DNA from: Methanomicrobiales archaeon HGW-Methanomicrobiales-2
Lineage (GTDB): Archaea; Halobacteriota; Methanomicrobia; Methanomicrobiales; Methanoculleaceae
NCBI GenBank assembly: GCA_002839645.1
Contig: PGYL01000010.1
Coordinates: 1-58,430 of the forward strand
DNA length: 58,430 bases
Direction of reading: 5' to 3'
The notes beneath the pieces were generated by a model. It searched no databases and had not been told where the DNA came from. It saw nothing but the letters and a program-made list of their open reading frames with translations. Position numbers and translations under genes: made by a program. Shown here one piece after another: positions 17,791-25,816 of this stretch. Positions within the stretch are counted from its first letter, which is position 1, and every line of letters begins with the position of its first letter.

Positions 17791-18900
17791 TCACCCTACG
17801 GTCGCCATATGATCGATATTTTCGACCACAAACTCGAAAAACCTCATGGATGTTCCGATGTCTATTTTCTCTACCGGGTAGACGTCGATCTTCTTGCCGG
17901 TAGTCGAGATGTCCAGGAGAGAACCCGTGTGCTCATCGATCAACCGGGCGGAGAAGAACATTGAACCCGGCAGCAGTACCTGTTCCAGTACAGTGAAGTT
18001 CCACTCCTCGCTGCACATCGCCTTGCAGAAGCGGGAAACGTCATCGTAGTGCATCTCCACCGGCACATCGATTGACCAGGGGATCTGAATGGCATTCGAG
18101 AATTGCCTGCGGGACCCGACCTTGCTGATGGAATATCCCGACTCTCCGATTGCCCCTCTCACGTTTTCAAGCCGTGAAACGACGTCCTCGATTATCTTGA
18201 AGATGCCGGCGAAGTGTCCGTGACGCAGTGTTATGATTCCCTTATTGTCGATGCGGAATGCGATGCCGTTCGGGAGCTGGACCTCAAGAATCTTTGGTAG
18301 CACACCGTAGTAGAATTCCATCTCCTCAAGCGTGTGTTTTCCGTCGTTCCCCCTGTACTGGATGCCTCTCTCGACATGGGGCCGGAACTCGGAGTGAATG
18401 TCAGTGTTGGGGCTCCTCTTCGCAGAGAAATAGGTTATGATCATGTCCGGGTACTCCCGGACGAGGTTATCTTTGATCTCCTTCATCACCTTAGGGGCTA
18501 TCCAGAGATTCGATATCTCCTTTGTACGGTTGATGTAAGTGAAGAGGATGTCAGGTATCTCATTGGTTTTCTTTGCATCCGTGATGAAGAGTGGGACATT
18601 GTTCCTGTCGTCGAAGAACGTATAAATATAAATCCGTTTACCCTGGGATTCCTTCGAGAGGAGGAGCAGTTTTCCTGCCCTCTTATCGATGGAGAAATGG
18701 AAGTTTTTGAGGCTCTCGACGAACTGGTCGATGTTCTGGAACATCGACAGCGTTGCAACTATGTGGAGATTACTGTTGATCTGGTCGTCTCCTCGCTCAC
18801 ATTCAAGGTACTGGATCAGCTCCTGAATGTCGTCGAAGTCTCTATCAGCTCTGATGAGCGAAGGGAGGTTCAAAGTATCACATCCCCGGTTAATTTCCAT
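17791..18900 (-). CDS. Unrecognised 369-aa protein, first gene of a cassette
   Basis: I do not recognise this family. The protein is mixed alpha/beta with no membrane segments and no metal-binding Cys/His clusters. Notable stretches are SNLHIVATLSMFQNIDQFVE, then GKRIYIYTFFDDRNNVPLFI, IITLRHGHFAGIFKIIEDV and TSMRFFEFVVENIDHM. It starts at an ATG at 18900 in a region with AT-rich sequence upstream. It lies at the island border next to tRNA-Ala and is followed on the same strand by the PD-(D/E)XK gene, so the two probably act together. The strand-rich middle section could be a nucleic-acid or ligand sensor, but that is a guess. Base composition is lower in GC than the chromosomal genes on the other side of the tRNA. 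Confidence 0.65.
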   Translation of the reverse strand: MEINRGCDTLNLPSLIRADRDFDDIQELIQYLECERGDDQINSNLHIVATLSMFQNIDQFVESLKNFHFSIDKRAGKLLLLSKESQGKRIYIYTFFDDRNNVPLFITDAKKTNEIPDILFTYINRTKEISNLWIAPKVMKEIKDNLVREYPDMIITYFSAKRSPNTDIHSEFRPHVERGIQYRGNDGKHTLEEMEFYYGVLPKILEVQLPNGIAFRIDNKGIITLRHGHFAGIFKIIEDVVSRLENVRGAIGESGYSISKVGSRRQFSNAIQIPWSIDVPVEMHYDDVSRFCKAMCSEEWNFTVLEQVLLPGSMFFSARLIDEHTGSLLDISTTGKKIDVYPVEKIDIGTSMRFFEFVVENIDHMATVG

Positions 18901-19008
18901 TAAGTTTCATGTAGATTTAGATGTTTCTTATTTGAACCTGATGCTATAGGTGGAACGTGAAGGTATCTTGAGGATTGCCAGATATCAAGTCAATCTGAAA
19001 AACAGTAT

Positions 19009-19080
19009 GGACCGAGCGGGAATTGAACCCGCGGCCTCTTCCATGCCAAGGAAGCGATCTACCCCTGATCTATCGGCCCC
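19009..19080 (-). tRNA. tRNA-Ala (anticodon GGC)
   Basis: On the minus strand the 72 bases fold into a full cloverleaf. The acceptor is GGGCCGA/TCGGTCC, the D stem GATC/GATC, and the anticodon stem CTTCC/GGAAG with loop TTGGCAT. The T arm is GCGGG-TTCAATT-CCCGC and the discriminator is A. No CCA is encoded and no intron is present. A TATA-like CTTATTAT lies on the minus strand at 19118-19111, about 31 bases before the tRNA. The 3' end faces the accessory region to the left, so it is a likely attachment site for the island. Confidence 0.95.
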
Positions 19081-19140
19081 TGTTACCCTACAATGTTGGT
19101 CGTGATCACATAATAAGGATTGGGGCCGGCCGCTCCCCGA

Positions 19141-20271
19141 TCACTCGCCGGCGAGGTCCGAAAGCCGGGATAACACCCGTTCACGCGCATCCTCCATCTT
19201 CGGCCGCGCGACGATGGTGCCGTGCTCGACGTAGCGGGAGAGGAGCGGCGTCGCATCCTCCGGCGCCGGGGCGGCGAGGGGGAGCGTGACGCGCCGGCCC
19301 CCGGCCGCTTCATAGACCTGCTTTGCGCCGCTCCGCTTCCCGCGCTTCGCAAACGGCCGCCCTTCCATCTCGACGATGTCCATCGCAAAGTCGATCACCG
19401 GGGCGTTTGCTATCGCCCCCCCGATGCCGAAAGCGTCGGCGACGTCGCGGTAGGCGACGACGTCTGCGCGGGTGAGGCCGCCCGAGAGGAAGATCTTCAC
19501 GTCCGGATAGCCGTGGACGTCGAGCTCCCAGCGCACCTCCTCGACGATCGCCCGCATGTCGCCCCGGCGCGACCGCGGCGTATCCAGCCGGACGGCCGTC
19601 GCCCCGCATGCCGCCGCCCTGACGGCCTCGTCCTTCTCGTCGGAGAAGGTGTCGGCGAGCATGATCCGCGGCACCTCCGGGCCCGCCCCCCGGGCAAACG
19701 CACACCAGGCATCCTCCTGCCGCGGGTAGCACATCACGAACGCGTGAGGCATCGTGCCCGCAAGCGGGATACCGTCCGGCGCGCAGGTGCTGCTCGCACC
19801 GTCCACCCCGCCGATCCAGGCCGCCCGCTCGATCATCGCCGCGATCGCCGGGTGCTGGCGGCGCGAGCCGAAGGAGTAGACCGGACGGTCCCGTGCAGCC
19901 AGCCTGATGTGGGCGGCCGCCGACGCCACCCCCGAGGCGTGGCAGAGGAACCCGAGGATGGCGGTCTCGTAGACCGCAAAGTCCCGGTAGCGCCCCGACA
20001 CCCGGAGGACCGGCTCGTTTCTGAAGAAGATCGAGCCCTCCGGCATCGCGTCCACGTCCACCGGGAGACCTTCGAGCAATTTTATAACGTCGTCGAGGCC
20101 GCAGAAGACCCCCCACGGGTCCGGGAGCGTTGCCGCCGTCACCTCCATCGCGACGTGCGGGTTGATGCCGTCCCGCTCCATGACCTCCACGACCCGCCGG
20201 AAGTAGATATCCGTGCACTTCCCGTCCTTGATGGCGTCCTCGCCGACCATCCCAAACCTGCCCATGATCAT
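19141..20271 (-). CDS. Nicotinate phosphoribosyltransferase, archaeal type
   Basis: A 376-aa enzyme of the NAPRTase/QAPRTase fold. The N-terminus (GKCTDIYFRRVVEVME) matches archaeal NAPRTases. The active-site region includes VYSFGSRRQHPA, the PHAFVMCYP strand and LSGGLTRADV in the barrel (phosphate-binding loop). It converts nicotinate and PRPP to nicotinate mononucleotide in NAD salvage. The start may be the ATG at 20271 or the second ATG two codons later, since both are followed by the conserved RFGMVGEDAIKDG. The gene is monocistronic and divergent from the nucleoside phosphorylase gene. It has the high-GC codon use of the core genome and marks the beginning of conserved chromosome after the tRNA. 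Confidence 0.88.
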   Translation of the reverse strand: MIMGRFGMVGEDAIKDGKCTDIYFRRVVEVMERDGINPHVAMEVTAATLPDPWGVFCGLDDVIKLLEGLPVDVDAMPEGSIFFRNEPVLRVSGRYRDFAVYETAILGFLCHASGVASAAAHIRLAARDRPVYSFGSRRQHPAIAAMIERAAWIGGVDGASSTCAPDGIPLAGTMPHAFVMCYPRQEDAWCAFARGAGPEVPRIMLADTFSDEKDEAVRAAACGATAVRLDTPRSRRGDMRAIVEEVRWELDVHGYPDVKIFLSGGLTRADVVAYRDVADAFGIGGAIANAPVIDFAMDIVEMEGRPFAKRGKRSGAKQVYEAAGGRRVTLPLAAPAPEDATPLLSRYVEHGTIVARPKMEDARERVLSRLSDLAGE

Positions 20272-20419
20272 TCCGGTTATCGCGATGGCGTAAATCCTTA
20301 TTGAACCGATCTTCTAGCAGCGCAAAGGTGAATCTTTTCCGCTGGGACGTCTACACTCTAAAGAGAATGTCGCACGGAGAAGCGTATGCCACAATGCCGG
20401 CCGGCCGGGGGCGGGTCTG

Positions 20420-21091
20420 ATGCTCGGGATCATCGGGGGCACGAGCCTCCTCTTCGCCAGACTGCCGCCGCTTGAGAAGCAGACCGTCGCGACGCCCTAC
20501 GGGCCGGCGGAGGTGCACGCCGGAGCTTTCGCGCTCCTGATGCGCCACCAGCACAACCTCCCCCCGCACCGGATCAACTACCCCGCGTGCCTCTCGGCGC
20601 TCGCCATCCTCGGGGTGGACACCATCGTCGCGTTCGGCTCCGCCGGCTCCTTGAAGCCCGGGATCCCGCCGGGCTCGCTCGTCATCCCGACCGACTACTT
20701 AAGCGTCACCGACATCCCGTCCATCCACGAGTGCAGCATCGAGCACGTCTGCCCCAGGCTGGACGCGGACCTGGTCCGCACCCTCGGCGATCTCATCCCC
20801 GAAGCCCGGATCGGCGGGGTCTACGCCCAGACCCGGGGGCCGCGGATCGAGACCGCCGCCGAGGTCAGAGCGCTCGCCCGCGTAGCGGATCTCGTCGGGA
20901 TGACGGTCGCGAGCGAGGCGACGCTTGCTCTCGAGCTCGGGATGCGGTTTGCCGCCGTCTGCACCGTGGACAACTACGCAAACGGCCTCGGCGAAGAGAC
21001 CCCGACCTACGAGCACATCCTCGCAACCTCCCGGGCGAACTGCCGGAGGACCGAGAAGATTCTTGAGAATATCGTGGAGCGATTTGCATGA
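20420..21091 (+). CDS. Purine/methylthio-nucleoside phosphorylase (MTAP/PNP family)
   Basis: A 223-aa protein of the trimeric PNP/MTAP family. The phosphate-binding start MLGIIGGTSLL, the SAGSLKPGIPPGSLVIPTDY core, and TRGPRIETAAEVRA followed by the VGMTVASEATLALELG ribose-binding stretch are all present. Asn in VDNYANGL at the base-binding position points to a 6-oxopurine. It shares a 4-base ATGA overlap with the DadD-type deaminase gene, which would supply 5'-methylthioinosine or inosine derivatives. The natural substrate is therefore probably methylthioinosine (a phosphorylase of the MTIP type). It is slightly shorter than the common 260 residues, with shortened C-terminal helices but an intact core. 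Confidence 0.8.
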   Translation: MLGIIGGTSLLFARLPPLEKQTVATPYGPAEVHAGAFALLMRHQHNLPPHRINYPACLSALAILGVDTIVAFGSAGSLKPGIPPGSLVIPTDYLSVTDIPSIHECSIEHVCPRLDADLVRTLGDLIPEARIGGVYAQTRGPRIETAAEVRALARVADLVGMTVASEATLALELGMRFAAVCTVDNYANGLGEETPTYEHILATSRANCRRTEKILENIVERFA

Positions 21092-22395
21092 ACGAAATCT
21101 TTACCGCACGGGGATCGATGCTGATCGCCGGCGTCACCATCGACGGATCGACTGTAGATATCGCGATCGACGAGACCGGCCTGATCGCGGCCGTAGGGAA
21201 GGACGCGAGGAAAGCCGTCGACGCCGATATCGTTATCGACGGAACGGACCGGCTTGCCGTCCCGGGCCTCGTGAACACCCACACCCACGCAGCGATGACC
21301 CTGCTCCGGGGCTACGGGGACGACATGCTGCTGCAGGACTGGCTCTCGCAGAAGATCTGGCCGCTCGAGGCCCACCTCACCGGCGACGACGTCTACGCCG
21401 GCACGAAACTCGCGTGCCTGGAGATGATCAAGAGCGGCACCGTCGCGTTCAACGACATGTACTTCTTCATGGACCGGGCTGCAGCGGCGGCCGACGAGAT
21501 GGGCATGCGGGCGACGCTCGCCTACGGGTTCATCGACCTTTCCATCCCCGAAAAGCGGGAGGCCGAGATCAAGGCGACGGAAGCCCTCGCCGCCCGGATC
21601 CAATCGCTCGATAACCCGCGGATCAAGGCGGCCGTCGGGCCCCACTCCGTCTACACCGTCTCCCCCGAAGGCCTCTCCTGGTGCGCCGAATTTGCAGAGG
21701 AGCAGGATATCGGCATCCACGTCCACCTCTCCGAGACCGAGAAGGAGGTCGTCGACTGTGTCGCGCAGTTCGGCAAACGCCCGGCAGCCCTCCTCGACGA
21801 CTGCGGCTGCCTCACCCAGAGGACCGTCGCCGCGCACTGCTGCTGGCTCGATGAGGCCGAGTGCCGGCTCCTGGGGCAGCGCGGCGTCTCCGCCTCCCAC
21901 AACCCGGCAAGCAACATGAAACTCGCCGTCAACCGGGCCATGCCCTACCACTGGCTGAAAACTTCCGGGGCGAACGTCTGCCTCGGGACCGACGGCTGCT
22001 CCTCGAACAACAACCTCGATATGTTCGAGGAGATGAAGTTCGCCGCCCTGCTGCAGAAGTTCGCCTGGAACTCGCCGACCCTCCTCCCCGCAGGCGAGGC
22101 GGTCACGATGGCGACCGCGGCGGGCGCCCGGGCGCTCGGCACCGGCCCCGGAACCCTGACCGTGGGCGCGCCGGCCGATATCGTCCTCCTCGACGCCCGT
22201 GCGGTCTGCAACACCCCGCTCTTCCACCCCGACTCAAACCTCGTCTACGCCTGCAACGGCGGCACGGTCAGGACCGTCCTCTGCGGCGGAAAGGTCCTGA
22301 TGCACGAGCGGGAGGTGCCGGGAGAAGAGGAGATCGTCCGTGAGGCCGCCGCCGCGGCGCGGGCGCTCGTAGGGCGGGCCCGGGGAGCCTCCTGA
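21088..22395 (+). CDS. dadD: MTA/SAH/5'-deoxyadenosine deaminase (DadD type)
   Basis: A 435-aa amidohydrolase. The metal ligands are visible: HTH at residues 65-67 (NTHTHAAMTLLRG), HVH in GIHVHLSE, His in VAAHCCWLD and Asp in CLGTDGCSSNNN. The TIM barrel is flanked by small beta domains (N-terminal FTARGSMLIAG and C-terminal GAPADIVLLD). In methanogens DadD deaminates 5'-deoxyadenosine, methylthioadenosine and S-adenosylhomocysteine, recycling products of radical SAM and methyltransferase enzymes. It is coupled to the phosphorylase by ATGA, forming a two-step salvage operon. The 8-T run at 22399-22406 ends the operon. Confidence 0.9.
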   Translation: MNEIFTARGSMLIAGVTIDGSTVDIAIDETGLIAAVGKDARKAVDADIVIDGTDRLAVPGLVNTHTHAAMTLLRGYGDDMLLQDWLSQKIWPLEAHLTGDDVYAGTKLACLEMIKSGTVAFNDMYFFMDRAAAAADEMGMRATLAYGFIDLSIPEKREAEIKATEALAARIQSLDNPRIKAAVGPHSVYTVSPEGLSWCAEFAEEQDIGIHVHLSETEKEVVDCVAQFGKRPAALLDDCGCLTQRTVAAHCCWLDEAECRLLGQRGVSASHNPASNMKLAVNRAMPYHWLKTSGANVCLGTDGCSSNNNLDMFEEMKFAALLQKFAWNSPTLLPAGEAVTMATAAGARALGTGPGTLTVGAPADIVLLDARAVCNTPLFHPDSNLVYACNGGTVRTVLCGGKVLMHEREVPGEEEIVREAAAAARALVGRARGAS

Positions 22396-22398
22396 TCC

Positions 22399-22406
22399 TT
22401 TTTTTT
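22399..22406 (+). terminator. Oligo-T terminator after dadD
   Basis: A run of eight T residues begins four bases after the dadD stop codon. Archaeal RNA polymerase terminates at such T-runs. The convergent propeller gene stops at the same place, so the space between the two genes is minimal. Confidence 0.6.
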
Positions 22407-23728
22407 CACCCTGACGGCACGTCCAGCAGGTCGGCAACCGCCGTTATGGTCAGGTCGAACCGGTCCTCCGTCCCCGTCACGTTCTCCCAGGGCCGCCGGT
22501 AGACCGCGGAGAACGCGAACACCCCCGGGCTTTCGGGCACGAGCGTCCAGGTCCGGATGCCGCCGACGCCGACCACCCCCTCAGGCGTCGCGTTCTGTTC
22601 GTAGCGGTCGGCGGCGATGGTGAGTCCCGGCGACACCGTGGCGTTCCAGGAGTAGCCGGTGGACGGGTTCTCCGCAAGGCTGACGTCGACCTCGCTCGCC
22701 GCCGGAACGGTGACGTTCTCCCCGTTCTGCTCCGCGCCGAAAGAGTATCCGGCCGCGTCCTCGAGCGTGAGGAGCCAGATATCCCCATTCCCCGACCGGT
22801 TGTCCGTCCAGACTACCCGGTTGCCCGATACCCGCGGGAGGAACTGCCAGGCGTCGTCATCGGTGACCTGCCGGGTCTCGCCGGCGGCGAGGTCGTGCAG
22901 GTAGATGTCATCGGTATCCTGGCCCGTAGCGTCCTGCCAGACGACCAGGTCCCCGGATATGTCGGGATAGGCGGCCACCCCCGCCGGGCTGCCGGCAACC
23001 CGCTCCTCCTCGCCCGTGGTGAGGTTATGGACGACGAGCGACCCCGAACCGTTTCGGATCTCCGACCAGGCGACCCGGTCGCCGGAGACCGCCGGGAAGC
23101 CCTGGCTCGCGCTGCCGTTTGCAAGCGAGACGGGCTCCGCACCATCCCGGCTAACGAAGACGGTGTAGTTCCCGCCGCTCCCGTCAGCCCAGACGACCGT
23201 CCCGTCCGAGACGTCGGGAGAGACGACTAAGGGGTTGCCCTGCACCGGCCCGGAAGAGACCCGGACGAGGGTGCCGTCCGTCAGGTTCATGGCATAGATG
23301 CCGCCCGCATCCCCGGCCCGCATATCGAGCCAGACGACCCGGTCGCCGTCGATCGCCGGCATAACCCGCCCGCCGGCCGCGTCGGTGAGCCGGACCTCCG
23401 TGCCGGCCGCCGTATCGTACAGCCGGATCTCAGGGTCCCCCGACCGGTTATCCTGCCAGACGATACGGTCCCCGGAGATATCCGGCCAGAGCGCGACTGC
23501 CGTCCCGTTGGTGATCCGGGTCTCTGTGCCGCCGGCAATGTCGTAGAGGTAGATATCGGCGCCGCCGTGCCGCCCGTCGACCCAGACGATCCGGTCGCCG
23601 TCGATGGCGGCGGCAATCTGGTCGCTCTGGTTCGTTGTCACCTGCACCGGGACATCTGCCGCCCCGCTCACCTCGACCATCAGCAGGATCATGCAGATGC
23701 ATACAACGTACAAGAATCCGTGTTTCAC
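22406..23728 (-). CDS. Secreted beta-propeller protein with chagasin-like domain
   Basis: Using the GTG at 23728 the product has 440 residues and a signal peptide (KHGFLYVVCICMILLMVEVSG, seen as basic start, hydrophobic core, small residues). The middle has about seven TolB-like blades with repeated G-D-R-(I/V)-V-W and D-I-Y-L-Y/H-D motifs. The last 110 residues look like a chagasin/I42 inhibitor fold, with loop L2 NPSTGYSW, loop L4 GVGGIRTWTL and loop L6 YRRPWE. Chagasins inhibit papain-family cysteine proteases. It is exported and may act on the cell surface, with the propeller as the binding part. The upstream ATG at 23761 is also possible. Confidence 0.75.
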   Translation of the reverse strand: MKHGFLYVVCICMILLMVEVSGAADVPVQVTTNQSDQIAAAIDGDRIVWVDGRHGGADIYLYDIAGGTETRITNGTAVALWPDISGDRIVWQDNRSGDPEIRLYDTAAGTEVRLTDAAGGRVMPAIDGDRVVWLDMRAGDAGGIYAMNLTDGTLVRVSSGPVQGNPLVVSPDVSDGTVVWADGSGGNYTVFVSRDGAEPVSLANGSASQGFPAVSGDRVAWSEIRNGSGSLVVHNLTTGEEERVAGSPAGVAAYPDISGDLVVWQDATGQDTDDIYLHDLAAGETRQVTDDDAWQFLPRVSGNRVVWTDNRSGNGDIWLLTLEDAAGYSFGAEQNGENVTVPAASEVDVSLAENPSTGYSWNATVSPGLTIAADRYEQNATPEGVVGVGGIRTWTLVPESPGVFAFSAVYRRPWENVTGTEDRFDLTITAVADLLDVPSG

Positions 23729-23872
23729 GGGTTTTCCCCCGGGACGGGACAACACGGACATAGTATATAAATTGCATTATAAAAATCAGGATATGACGGT
23801 TGCCGTCCGGGACCGATCCCGGCGAAGAAACGGCAGAGGCGGTGCGCCCGGGAGCAGGCTAAAAGGAGAGGG

Positions 23873-25573
23873 TTACGCGGTCTCGATCTTCGACTCGTCC
23901 TCGAGACCGAGTTCCTCGATCGCTGCTTCCCGCATCTTGAACTTCATGATCTTTCCCGAGACCGTCATCGGGAAGTCGTCGACGAACTTGATGTACCGCG
24001 GGATCTTGTAGTGGGCAATCCTGCCGCGGCAGAACTCCTTCACCTCGTCCTCGGTGAGGGTCGCGCCGCCATCGGTCTTGATCCAGGCCATCAGCTCCTC
24101 GCCGTACTTCCGGTCCGGGACGCCGATCACGTAGGCATCGGCGACTTTTGGGTGGTTATGGAGGTACTCCTCGATCTCGCGCGGGTAGATGTTCTCCCCG
24201 CCGCGGATCACCATATCCTTCAAGCGCCCGACGATCTTGACGTAGTCCTCCTCGTCCATCGTCCCGAGGTCGCCGGTATGGTTCCAATGGCTCTCGTCGA
24301 TCGTCGCGCGGGTGGCGTTGGGGTTATTGTAGTAGCACCGCATCACGCAGTAGCCCCGGGCGCAGATCTCGCCGGTCTCCCCCCGGGGGACGATCCGCTG
24401 TGTGTTCGGGTCGATGATCTTGATCTCGGTGTGGGGGAAGGGCTTACCTACCGGGGGGCCACGCCGCTCCAGGGGGTCCGCGGTCGTGGTCATCGTGACG
24501 CCGGGGGAGGTCTCCGTCTGCCCGTAGACGATCACGATCTCGGACATGTTCATCTTCTTGTTGACCTCCCGCATCACCTCGGTCGGGCAGGGCGACCCGG
24601 CCATGATCCCGGTGCGGAGCGAGTCAAGCCGGTACTTCGCGAAGTCCGGGTGGGAGAGTTCGGCGATGAACATCGTCGGCACGCCGTGGAGCGCCGTGCA
24701 CTTCTCGTCCTGGACGGCCTGGAGGACCGCTTCGGGGCTGAAGACCGGCGAGGGCAGGACCATCGCGGCACCGTGGGTGACGCTCGCCATGTTCGAGAGG
24801 ACCATGCCGAAACAGTGGTAGAACGGCACCGGGATGCAGAGCCGGTCCTCGTGGGTGAACTTCATCCCCTCGCCGATGATGTAGCCGTTGTTCAAGATAT
24901 TGTGGTGGGTCAGGACGACGCCTTTGGGGAACCCCGTGGTCCCGCTGGTGTACTGGATGTTGACCGCGTCGTCGAAGCTGAGCGACTCCTCGCGCTCCCG
25001 GAGTTCTTCGGGGCGAACGAGTTCGGCCTTTGAGAGGAGGTCGTCCCAGGTGTACATGCCGTTGTAGGGGATATCGCCGAGGAAGACGACGGTCTTTAAG
25101 AACGGGAACTTGTCGCTGTTGATCCGGCCCGGCTTCGCCTCGAACGCCTCGGGACAGGACTCGTAGAACATGCCGACGTAGTCGGAGGTCTTGAACCGCC
25201 CCTGGATGAGGAGCACCTGCACCTCGGACTGCTTCATGGCGTACTCGAACTCGTAGGTCCGGTATGCCGGGTTGATGTTCACCATGATGGCGCCGATCTT
25301 TGCGGTGGCGAACTGGACCAGCACCCATTCCGCGTAGTTCAACGCCCATATGGCGACACGGTTCCCGCGCTCCACGTCGAGCGCCATGAGGGCGCGTGCC
25401 AGGGTGTCGACGCGCTCAAGAAACTCCGCGTAGGTCCACCGGATGCCCTGGTGGACGGAAACAAGTGCTTCGCTATCCGGGTGCGCCGCTGCTATTCGGT
25501 TCAGCATTTCACCGATGGTGATGCCGAGCAGGGGTTTTTGCGAGTTCCCACACGCGTAACTGCCCTCAACCAT
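23873..25573 (-). CDS. AMP-forming acyl-CoA synthetase
   Basis: A 566-aa enzyme of the ANL superfamily. The P-loop YTSGTTGFPKG, the VYGQTE motif, TGDLGTMDEEDYVKIVGRLKD hinge region, and C-terminal NIYPREIEEYL with the catalytic Lys in TVSGKIMKFK are all intact. It activates a carboxylic acid as acyl-AMP and then transfers it to CoA. The middle region most resembles medium- or long-chain fatty acid-CoA ligases (substrate cannot be read). The role in a methanogen that has isoprenoid lipids is unclear and might be detoxification or uptake of fatty acids (inference). It is a stand-alone gene with the core GC content. The start ATG at 25573 gives a normal N-terminus. Confidence 0.88.
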   Translation of the reverse strand: MVEGSYACGNSQKPLLGITIGEMLNRIAAAHPDSEALVSVHQGIRWTYAEFLERVDTLARALMALDVERGNRVAIWALNYAEWVLVQFATAKIGAIMVNINPAYRTYEFEYAMKQSEVQVLLIQGRFKTSDYVGMFYESCPEAFEAKPGRINSDKFPFLKTVVFLGDIPYNGMYTWDDLLSKAELVRPEELREREESLSFDDAVNIQYTSGTTGFPKGVVLTHHNILNNGYIIGEGMKFTHEDRLCIPVPFYHCFGMVLSNMASVTHGAAMVLPSPVFSPEAVLQAVQDEKCTALHGVPTMFIAELSHPDFAKYRLDSLRTGIMAGSPCPTEVMREVNKKMNMSEIVIVYGQTETSPGVTMTTTADPLERRGPPVGKPFPHTEIKIIDPNTQRIVPRGETGEICARGYCVMRCYYNNPNATRATIDESHWNHTGDLGTMDEEDYVKIVGRLKDMVIRGGENIYPREIEEYLHNHPKVADAYVIGVPDRKYGEELMAWIKTDGGATLTEDEVKEFCRGRIAHYKIPRYIKFVDDFPMTVSGKIMKFKMREAAIEELGLEDESKIETA

Positions 25574-25663
25574 TCTACATAAATGAGTGGCGGCACCGTA
25601 ATAGCATTACTGGTTCTTCCCAGCGCAACGCTTATACTACATGGCGTCAACGGTATAGAGAGC

Positions 25664-25816
25664 GGGGTCGTGGCCTAGTCCGGAATGGCGACGGGCTCCA
25701 GCGGTCTTTGCACGTGATGAACAATGGGTCTCCTGAAGAAGAGATGATGACCCGTTGGAGCACTGATGCATGTCGGAGAGACCCGTCGATCGTGAGTTCA
25801 AATCTCACCGACCCCA
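25664..25816 (+). tRNA. tRNA-Trp (anticodon CCA) with intron
   Basis: Exon 1 (25664-25701) and exon 2 (25781-25816) fold into a complete cloverleaf. The acceptor is GGGGTCG/CGACCCC and the D stem GCC/GGC. The anticodon stem is ACGGG/CCCGT with loop CTCCAG+A and anticodon CCA at 25698-25700. The T arm is GTGAG-TTCAAAT-CTCAC and the discriminator is A. The 79-base intron interrupts the canonical site 37/38. A TATA box (CTTATACT, 25631-25638) lies 26 bases before the likely start. CCA is not encoded. Confidence 0.95.
25702..25780 (+). ncRNA. Intron-encoded box C/D guide RNA of tRNA-Trp
   Basis: The intron contains box C GTGATGA (25714-25720), D' CTGA (25733-25736), C' ATGATGA (25744-25750) and D CTGA (25763-25766). 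The guide before D', GGGTCTC, pairs with GAGACCC (25778-25784), and the fifth base from D' faces C25782, which is tRNA position 39. The guide before D, CCGTTGGAGC, pairs with GCTCCAGCGG (25695-25704; one G-U), and its fifth base faces C25698, which is C34 of the anticodon. Intron guide RNAs directing 2'-O-methylation at exactly these positions are known from Haloferax volcanii tRNA-Trp. Confidence 0.9.

Noticed and set aside
19222-20304. 360-aa plus-strand ORF antisense to nicotinate phosphoribosyltransferase
   Set aside because: High-GC artefact; composition is His/Arg/Pro-rich without motifs.
21007-22227. 406-aa minus-strand ORF antisense to dadD
   Set aside because: Shadow frame; the plus strand encodes a full amidohydrolase with its metal ligands.
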